A stretch of DNA of 64,000 nucleotides from Rubrivirga sp046845755 (GTDB lineage: Bacteria; Bacteroidota; Rhodothermia; Rhodothermales; Rubricoccaceae): contig NZ_CP177357.1 in NCBI RefSeq assembly GCF_046845755.1, forward strand, positions 3,472,001 to 3,536,000, read 5' to 3'. Both the position numbers and the translations under genes were made by a program. Of the stretch, positions 58,724 through 64,000 are shown one piece after another. A model generated the notes under the pieces. That model did not search any database and was not told where the DNA came from. It saw only the letters and a program-made list of their open reading frames with translations. Positions within the stretch are counted from its first letter, which is position 1, and every line of letters begins with the position of its first letter.

Positions 58724-59491
58724 ATGGCCTACCGCATTCCCTGGTTCTACTTCGGCGACACCAACTGCCTGATCGAAGGGCGCCGCCCCGCGGATAGCGC
58801 CAAGCTCGCCTCGGCCTACGCGGCGCTCGACTTCCCGGCGGCCCAGGCCTGGTCGCCGACGGACCCGCCCGCCGAGCCGGCCGCGATCTCGGCCTACATG
58901 CAGGCCATCATGGACCTGCCCGACATCCAGAGCCGCCCCGCCGGCCCGCCGGACTTCCAGTGGCGCAAGGGCCCGCTCCGGCGGCTGGCGGTCCGTGGCG
59001 CCACCATCTCGCCGTCGGAGCTCGAGCGGGAGTACATCTTGACCCCGGACACGCTCTACCTCCCGTGGCCCTTTTTCCCGGGCGTCGCCTCGTGGACCCC
59101 ACCGAGCGGCGCGGCGGCCACCATGGTCTCGCTCGACGGCTCGGCGATCGCGGGCGACCACATCTGCCTCGCCGCCACGCTCAACGCGGTGGACTTTCTC
59201 GTGGAGTGCCCCCACAGCCACCCCGCGATCCTCGACGTCGACCCGGGCAAGGTCGAGCAGGCGATTCGCGACGCGGCCAAGACCCTCGGCTACGAGTACA
59301 ACATCGGGACCTTCTCGGCCATCAAGCGGCCGGGGCTCCCGATCTACGAGACCCGCTTCGTCGTGGACGGGACCTCGTTGAAGATCGAGGTCGGGACGCA
59401 CCAGCCGGTGGCGGCCGAGGGCGGCGGCACGACCATCTTGATTCCGGAATGGCCCTGTGGCGCCTTCTCAGGTCAACAGCGCCCCTGCTGA
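58724..59491 (+). CDS. Conserved-looking hypothetical protein
   Basis: The protein has 255 residues and was not recognised. It has no signal peptide (MAYRIPWFYFGDTN) and no membrane helix. It shows a Pro/Trp/aromatic-rich middle (YLPWPFFPGVASW), a hydrophobic core stretch (ICLAATLNAVDFLVECPHSHP), a helix DPGKVEQAIRDAAKTLGYEY, and a Gly-rich end (EGGGTTILIPEWPCGAFSG) with five cysteines in all. Codon use is like its neighbours, so it is probably a real gene. It is preceded by copy 1 of the 21-nt repeat and a possible TATCTCTA box at 58689, and is followed by a perfect hairpin. Confidence 0.7.
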   Translation: MAYRIPWFYFGDTNCLIEGRRPADSAKLASAYAALDFPAAQAWSPTDPPAEPAAISAYMQAIMDLPDIQSRPAGPPDFQWRKGPLRRLAVRGATISPSELEREYILTPDTLYLPWPFFPGVASWTPPSGAAATMVSLDGSAIAGDHICLAATLNAVDFLVECPHSHPAILDVDPGKVEQAIRDAAKTLGYEYNIGTFSAIKRPGLPIYETRFVVDGTSLKIEVGTHQPVAAEGGGTTILIPEWPCGAFSGQQRPC

Positions 59492-59539
59492 ACCGGGTCG
59501 CCGATCACGACGGCTGGGACGGCACGTCGGCGCCCCGAG

Positions 59540-59566
59540 CGGCCGGCCTCCTGGGGAGGCCGGCCG
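59540..59566 (+). terminator. Terminator-like hairpin after the hypothetical protein
   Basis: The perfect stem CGGCCGGCCTCC / GGAGGCCGGCCG (59540-59551 and 59555-59566) with a 3-nt TGG loop is followed by GTTTG. It begins 48 nt after the stop codon. Confidence 0.6.
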
Positions 59567-59665
59567 GTTTGCGTCGAGCCCGGGTCGGAATCCCTCGCCG
59601 GATCGGCCGGCGCCGGCCGACCCGGGGAGCGGGTCTATTCTTGGGCCCCGGGCTCACCTCCGCCC

Positions 59666-62548
59666 ATGCCCCCATCGCTCCGGGCGGGGCTGGCGCTCCT
59701 CCTGGCCGCGCTCGCGGTCGGGGGCGCCGCCCAGCCGCGACCGCTCTCGTTCCGCTCGCTGACGACCGCCCAAGGCCTGGGGGGCGACCTCGTACTCGCC
59801 GTCGCCCGCGACGCCGAGGGGTTCGTCTGGGTGGGGACCTCGAACGGAGTGAGCCGCTACGATGGCGTGCGCGTCCAGACCTGGGATGACGCCGTGGGCC
59901 AGACCGACCGCTACGTCCGGTCGCTCGGCGTGGCCCCCGACGGCGCCGTCTGGGCCGGGGGCGACGCCGGCCTCGCCCGCCTCGCCCCTGGCGCGGAGCG
60001 GTTCGCGCCGGTCCCCGGCCCGGCCACCCGGGCGATGGCGCCCACGCGCGGGGCGCTTTTTGCGGGGTCCGCCAGCGGCGTGCTCCGCCTCGACGCGCGG
60101 GGCGTGCGCCGCCTCGGGCTGGCGCGCGACACCGTCCGCGCGCTGACAGCGCTGCCCGGCGGCGGCGTCGTCGCGGCGACGAGCCGGGGGCTGGCGCGGC
60201 TGGCGCCCACCGGGGCGCGCCACGGCACGCCGCGCGCCGACCGAGGGGTGACGGCGCTCGCAGTCGTCGACGGGGCGCTGTGGGCGGGGCGCCGCGCCGG
60301 CACGCTCGGGCGGCTCGACCCCGAGACGCTCGCCCCCCGCGGCCCGCGCCTCGACGCCGGGGCTGAGATCGCGGCCATCGAGCCTTCGGAGGCCCGGCCC
60401 GGCTGGGCCTACGTCGGCACGCGCGGCGGCGGCCTCCTCGCCCTCGACCCCGAGGGCCGGCTTTGGCCGCTCGACTCCGGCGGCGCGCTCGACCACGCCG
60501 ACATCTTGACGGTCCGCGAGCTCGACGAGGTGCTCTGGGTGGGCACCATCAACGGGCTGTTCTTCGCCGACGTGACGCCGCCCCGGTTCCGGTCGGTTGG
60601 CGCGGCGCCGGGTGGGCTCGCCATCCCCGACGTGCTCTCGGTCCACGCCTCGCGCCGGACGCCCGGCATGGCCTGGGTGGGGACGATCCGGGGCGGGCTC
60701 CACCGCTACGACCTCGCCTCGGGCACGGCCCAGCGTTGGTTCGAGGCTCCCACCCACCCCCTCTCGGTCACGTTCGACATCCACGAGGCCGGCGACGTGC
60801 TTTGGCTGGCGGGTCTCGAGCCGACGCTGTTCCGGTTCGAGCCGGCGACCGGCGCGCTCCGTGCGATCCCGCTGGCGGCCGACGGCGACGGCGTCACGCG
60901 GGACATCGTGCCGAGCGCGGCGCGGCCGGGCCACGCCTGGGTGGTCACGAGCGAGGCCGGGACGCACCTCGTGGACCTCAACGCCGAGGCCGTCGTCGAC
61001 GCCGGCCCCGCCGTCCGCGCGCTCGGGGCGACGTGGACGGTCGCCGAGGACCCGTGGGTGCGGGGGACCCTGCTGGCAGCGACCGAGGAGGCCGGGCTGC
61101 GGCGCCTCGCCATCGGCGGGGCCCGCTCGCAGCGCGTGGGCGACTGCACGGCCGGCCCCGTCGTGTCCGTGGTCCCGACGGCGACCGCCGTCTGGGCCGG
61201 CGGCGAGCCGGGGTGGCTGGCCCGAGTCGACCGCGCGACGGGCGCCTGTCGGCTGTGGACCGACGCCGACGGCCTCCCCGGCGGCGGCGTGGGCGGGCTC
61301 TTCCCCGAGGGCGACCACCTGTGGCTCAGCACGAACGGCGGGCTGGCGCGGTTCGACCCCGCCGCGAATGTGTTCACGACCTTCTCCGAGACCGACGGAC
61401 TCCCGCCGGGCGCGCTTTACTACCACGCCCGCGACCGTTCGCCCGACGGCCGGATCTGGATCGGCGGCGCGGGCGGGTTCACCGCCTTCGCCCCCCGCGC
61501 CATCCCGGTCGACGCCGAGCCCGCGCGCGTCCGCCTGACACGCGTGCTCGTCGACGGCGAGCCCGTGCCCCTCGCCGACGCCGCCGACGGCCTGGTGCTC
61601 CCCTACAACCGCAACGACCTGGCCGTCGAGTACGCCGCGCTCGACCTCCGCCAGCCCGAGAAGAACCGCTACCGGGTCCGCCTGGGCCCCGACGGCGAGT
61701 GGGAGCCGGCGGCGGCCCAGATCCGGTACCCGCTGCTGCCCGTGGGCCGGTACACGCTCGAAGTCGCCGCGTCGAACCGCGACGGCTACTGGGGCGAGCC
61801 GGCGGCGCTGGCGGTCCGGGTGCGGCCGCCGTTCTGGCGGGCGCTGTGGTTCTGGGCCGTCGTGGGGCTGGCGGCCGGGGGCGCCGCGTTCGGGGCCCAC
61901 CGCTACCGGGTCGACCAGCTGCTGCGCGTCGAGCGCACGCGACGGCGGATCGCCGACGACCTCCACGACGACATTGGGAGCAAGATCTCGAGCGTCGCGC
62001 TCCGGCTCGACGCGCTCAGGCGGTCGCCGCACCTCCCGCCCGAGGAGCAGGCCCGCGTCGGGCGGCTCGGCGCGACGACCCGCGCCGTCGTCTCCGACCT
62101 CCGCGACACGGTCTGGCTGGTCGACGCCGGCCACGACGACCTGGCGTCGCTCGCCGACCGGATCGAGCAGTTCGCCAACCAGACGCTGGGGGGCGGGGCC
62201 GTCACGCGCGGGGCCATCCCCACCGTGCCCCTCCCGATGGGTCCGCGCCGCGACCTGTACTTCCTGTTTACCGAGGCGCTCCACAACGCCGTCCGCCACG
62301 CCGACGCCGAGCACGTCACCGTCGAGGTCGCCTGCGACGACGACGCCTTCTCCGTCGCCGTCGAGGACGACGGGCGCGGGTTCGAGGCCGCCATCGGCGA
62401 CGGGCGCGGCATGACGACGATGCGCCGCCGCGCCGACGCGCTCGGCGGCACGCTCGCCGTGGACTCGGCGCCCGGCCGGGGCACGCGCGTGACCTTCCGG
62501 TTGCCCCTCACATCTCGTGTGTTGAGACGAGGCGCCGAGACGCGCTAG
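59666..62548 (+). CDS. Propeller-sensor histidine kinase (HisKA_3/NarL-partner type)
   Basis: The protein has 960 residues. A signal peptide (LALLLAALAVGGAAQ) precedes Reg_prop beta-propeller repeats from 30 to about 620 (DAEGFVWVGTSNGVSRYDG, GDHLWLSTNGGLARFD), then a Y_Y_Y domain (PVGRYTLEVAASNRDGYW) and a membrane helix (ALWFWAVVGLAAGGAAFG) near 740. The kinase part has phospho-acceptor His767 in RIADDLHDDIGSKISS, then HATPase motifs EALHNAVRHA and VEDDGRGF. It lacks receiver and AraC domains, unlike the 13.8 kb kinase. It is paired with the LuxR response regulator 35 nt downstream. The ligand is unknown. Confidence 0.94.
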   Translation: MPPSLRAGLALLLAALAVGGAAQPRPLSFRSLTTAQGLGGDLVLAVARDAEGFVWVGTSNGVSRYDGVRVQTWDDAVGQTDRYVRSLGVAPDGAVWAGGDAGLARLAPGAERFAPVPGPATRAMAPTRGALFAGSASGVLRLDARGVRRLGLARDTVRALTALPGGGVVAATSRGLARLAPTGARHGTPRADRGVTALAVVDGALWAGRRAGTLGRLDPETLAPRGPRLDAGAEIAAIEPSEARPGWAYVGTRGGGLLALDPEGRLWPLDSGGALDHADILTVRELDEVLWVGTINGLFFADVTPPRFRSVGAAPGGLAIPDVLSVHASRRTPGMAWVGTIRGGLHRYDLASGTAQRWFEAPTHPLSVTFDIHEAGDVLWLAGLEPTLFRFEPATGALRAIPLAADGDGVTRDIVPSAARPGHAWVVTSEAGTHLVDLNAEAVVDAGPAVRALGATWTVAEDPWVRGTLLAATEEAGLRRLAIGGARSQRVGDCTAGPVVSVVPTATAVWAGGEPGWLARVDRATGACRLWTDADGLPGGGVGGLFPEGDHLWLSTNGGLARFDPAANVFTTFSETDGLPPGALYYHARDRSPDGRIWIGGAGGFTAFAPRAIPVDAEPARVRLTRVLVDGEPVPLADAADGLVLPYNRNDLAVEYAALDLRQPEKNRYRVRLGPDGEWEPAAAQIRYPLLPVGRYTLEVAASNRDGYWGEPAALAVRVRPPFWRALWFWAVVGLAAGGAAFGAHRYRVDQLLRVERTRRRIADDLHDDIGSKISSVALRLDALRRSPHLPPEEQARVGRLGATTRAVVSDLRDTVWLVDAGHDDLASLADRIEQFANQTLGGGAVTRGAIPTVPLPMGPRRDLYFLFTEALHNAVRHADAEHVTVEVACDDDAFSVAVEDDGRGFEAAIGDGRGMTTMRRRADALGGTLAVDSAPGRGTRVTFRLPLTSRVLRRGAETR

Positions 62549-62583
62549 GCGCCGACGTTTTCCGAGACCTCTCCTTCTGCTCC

Positions 62584-63243
62584 ATGCCGCCCCTCCCCGA
62601 CCTCCGCCACGTCCGCGTCTGGATCGTCGAGGACGACGTCGACTTCCGGGACGCCTTCGAGGACGTCGTCGGGCCGCAGGTCTCGCTCGAAGGCGTGTTC
62701 GGGAGCGTCGAGGCCGCCATCGCCCGGCTCGACGTGGCGCCCCACGCCGCGCCCGACGTGATGATGCTCGACGTCAACCTCCCGGGCCTGACCGGCATCG
62801 AGGGGCTCGGCGCGCTCAAGTCGCGCGCGCCCTCCACGTTCGTGGTGATGCTGACCATCCGCGACGACGCCGCGACCATCGCCCAGGCCCTCGGCGCCGG
62901 GGCCTCGGGCTACGTGCTCAAGGGGGCCCCGCCGGACCTGCTGCTGGCGGCCATCGACCAGGCCTCGCGCGGGGGGATGCTGATGGAGCCCGCCGTCGCC
63001 CGCGCCGTGCTCTCGCAGTTCGAGGCCCGCCCGCCCACGCCCGACTACGGGCTCACCGACCGCGAGCGCGACGTGCTCCGCGAGATGGTGGCCGGCGGGA
63101 CGCAGCGCGAGATCGCCGACCGCTTGTTTGTCAGCCCCAGCACCGTCAACACGCACGTGCAGCACGTGTACGAAAAGCTCCACGTCCATTCGGGCAGCGC
63201 CGCCGTCGCCAAGGCCATCCGCGAGCGGCTGCTGGAGGGATAA
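62584..63243 (+). CDS. NarL/LuxR-type response regulator
   Basis: The protein has 219 residues. The receiver has the acidic pair in VWIVEDDVDFRDAF, the phospho-acceptor Asp63 in MMLDVNLPG and the lysine in GYVLKGAP. The C-terminal LuxR domain is LTDRERDVLREMVAGGTQREIADRLFVSPSTVNTHVQHVYEKLHV. It lies 35 nt downstream of the histidine kinase and is surely its partner. Copy 2 of the 21-nt repeat begins 23 nt after its stop, making that repeat a candidate binding site. Confidence 0.95.
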   Translation: MPPLPDLRHVRVWIVEDDVDFRDAFEDVVGPQVSLEGVFGSVEAAIARLDVAPHAAPDVMMLDVNLPGLTGIEGLGALKSRAPSTFVVMLTIRDDAATIAQALGAGASGYVLKGAPPDLLLAAIDQASRGGMLMEPAVARAVLSQFEARPPTPDYGLTDRERDVLREMVAGGTQREIADRLFVSPSTVNTHVQHVYEKLHVHSGSAAVAKAIRERLLEG

Positions 63244-63626
63244 CGCCCCGCCGATGTCCGCCGGCGGGAATCGTGTGATCACCCGAGGCCGCCGGTGCGC
63301 CCCGACGCGCACCTTCGGGGACCGGTCTGCCCCCCAGCCAGGGGACGCGACCGGGACACCCCCGTCCGGCCCCGGTCTCCGTGGTGGGAGAGCCGCCGGA
63401 CGATTCGCGGCCGCCTTCTCGTGTGGGGAGGCGGCCGCCGGGCGGTCTAGGCGGCCGCTTGCGCGAGCGCCTCGGCGAGGTCGGTCCGCTCCCAGGGACT
63501 CCGTCGTGGACGTGCTGCGGCAGCCGGTCGAGCCTGCGCCCTCCCCGGCCGACCCTCCAGCGGGAGGCCCAGCTGCCGTTTGGCCAAGCGCTGTTATTCT
63601 CTGGGTCGAGCAGGCGAACCCCCACG
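63244..63626. other. 383-nt gap with repeat copy 2 and possible metK remnant
   Basis: No intact gene is seen. Besides the 21-nt repeat at 63266, the minus strand from about 63504 to a TAG at 63447 encodes SPWERTDLAEALAQAAA. This resembles the C-terminal end of S-adenosylmethionine synthetase (the WEKTD...AL motif). Upstream of it the frame shows no more similarity, so it may be a small gene remnant or chance. A run GCGGCCGCC/GGCGGCCGC around 63431-63458 can form a stem. Confidence 0.35.
63266..63286 (+). repeat. 21-nt direct repeat, copy 2
   Basis: The sequence GGGAATCGTG, then T, then GATCACCCGA has 20 of 21 positions identical to copy 1 at 58646-58666 and the same orientation. It lies between the response regulator and the partial sensor gene at 63627. 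Confidence 0.6.
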
Positions 63627-64000
63627 ATGCCAAGACCCTCCCTCGCCCCCTGGCTCACAGGGCTGGCATTGCTAGGAGCACTCGGGGCCGCCGCATATCG
63701 ATCGCCCCCACCGCCCCCACCACCCCAGGCCCTGTCCTCGGTGGGCCCGAGCAATCCCGACACCACGCTCCGCCCGTCGTTCCGAGTCCGTGAGTGGACG
63801 CTCGACGATGGACTCCCGACGCCCGTCCAGGCCGTCGCCCAGACAGCTGACGGCTACCTCTGGATGACCACGGCTGGAGGGCTCGTGCGATTCGACGGCG
63901 CGCAGTTTGTGGTCTTCACACCGGACACGACCCCCATCTTCCATAGCGTCGAGTTCGTCGGGCTCGCCGTCACCTCGTCGGGCGACCTCTGGGTCGGGAG
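63627..64000 (+). CDS. N-terminal part of a propeller sensor protein (cut by window edge)
   Basis: An open frame of 124 codons runs off the right edge. It starts MPRPSLAPWLTGLALLGALG, a signal-anchor helix, followed by a proline run (SPPPPPPPQAL). It continues with FRVREWTLDDGLPTPVQAVAQ, DGYLWMTTAGGLVRFDGAQF and TSSGDLWVG, two Reg_prop propeller blades like those in the kinases at 13.8 and 59.7 kb. The remainder is probably a Y_Y_Y domain with a histidine kinase, a diguanylate cyclase or a LytTR/LuxR output, which cannot be seen. A possible box TATTCTCT lies at 63595. Confidence 0.85.
   Translation, partial: MPRPSLAPWLTGLALLGALGAAAYRSPPPPPPPQALSSVGPSNPDTTLRPSFRVREWTLDDGLPTPVQAVAQTADGYLWMTTAGGLVRFDGAQFVVFTPDTTPIFHSVEFVGLAVTSSGDLWVG

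Noticed and set aside
59654..62314. An 886-codon minus-strand frame opposite the propeller histidine kinase
   Set aside because: It is an antisense shadow; the plus strand has propeller, HisKA_3 and HATPase motifs in the expected order.

Overview
The window is GC-rich (near 70 percent by eye), densely coded on both strands, and has almost no Shine-Dalgarno sequences. Several features point to the Bacteroidota/Rhodothermota group, most likely a marine Rhodothermota of the Rubricoccaceae type (Rubrivirga-like). These are two secreted proteins with type IX-style C-terminal sorting domains, hybrid sensor kinases with beta-propeller sensors, DUF5916 and GH13 secreted proteins, and promoter boxes of the TAnnTTTG kind. 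The assignment is an inference from gene content. No rRNA, tRNA, CRISPR array, phage or intact insertion sequence was seen.

Region 1 (1-13.6 kb, minus strand) is a long co-directional run. In transcription order it holds a small response regulator, an NTF2-like secreted protein, RidA, an SDR oxidoreductase, a membrane-anchored STAND NTPase with TPR repeats, a DUF5916 outer-membrane protein, and then an array of at least nine tandem paralogs. The paralogs are DUF6090-like single-pass membrane proteins, nearly all joined by 4-nt ATGA overlaps. Their membrane anchors are almost the same while the C-terminal domains diverge. The array runs off the left edge. It is the strongest candidate here for an undescribed system.

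Region 2 (13.8-23.3 kb) has a 1431-residue hybrid histidine kinase with an AraC output domain, a secreted alpha-amylase-family enzyme that is a plausible target, an FKBP lipoprotein, a sodium:solute symporter and a CPBP-type membrane protein. Region 3 (23.5-34.2 kb) has a 1248-residue secreted repeat protein, a PqqB-like metallohydrolase, a catalase with an ankyrin partner, a GNAT-nitrilase fusion and an ABC transporter.

Region 4 (34.4-47.9 kb) starts with an overlapping Baeyer-Villiger monooxygenase, esterase and SDR operon arranged like the mycobacterial mymA-lipR-sadH genes. It continues with FKBP plus M3 peptidase, HAD dehalogenase, redoxin, a CehA-type metallohydrolase, a hydrolase-thioesterase pair, an EamA transporter, a third FKBP and YebC.

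Region 5 (47.9-64 kb) is rich in signalling genes: a PAS-GGDEF-EAL protein, an FAD monooxygenase, adenosylhomocysteinase, a frameshifted LuxR-type regulator, an ECF sigma factor overlapping a Ser/Thr kinase, a second sorted secreted protein, an unknown protein, a propeller histidine kinase with its LuxR response regulator, and the start of another propeller sensor cut by the right edge. A 21-nt sequence occurs twice around the last two-component module. Short repeats (an inverted REP-like pair and a 70-bp palindromic element) and several GC-rich hairpin terminators lie in the gaps.
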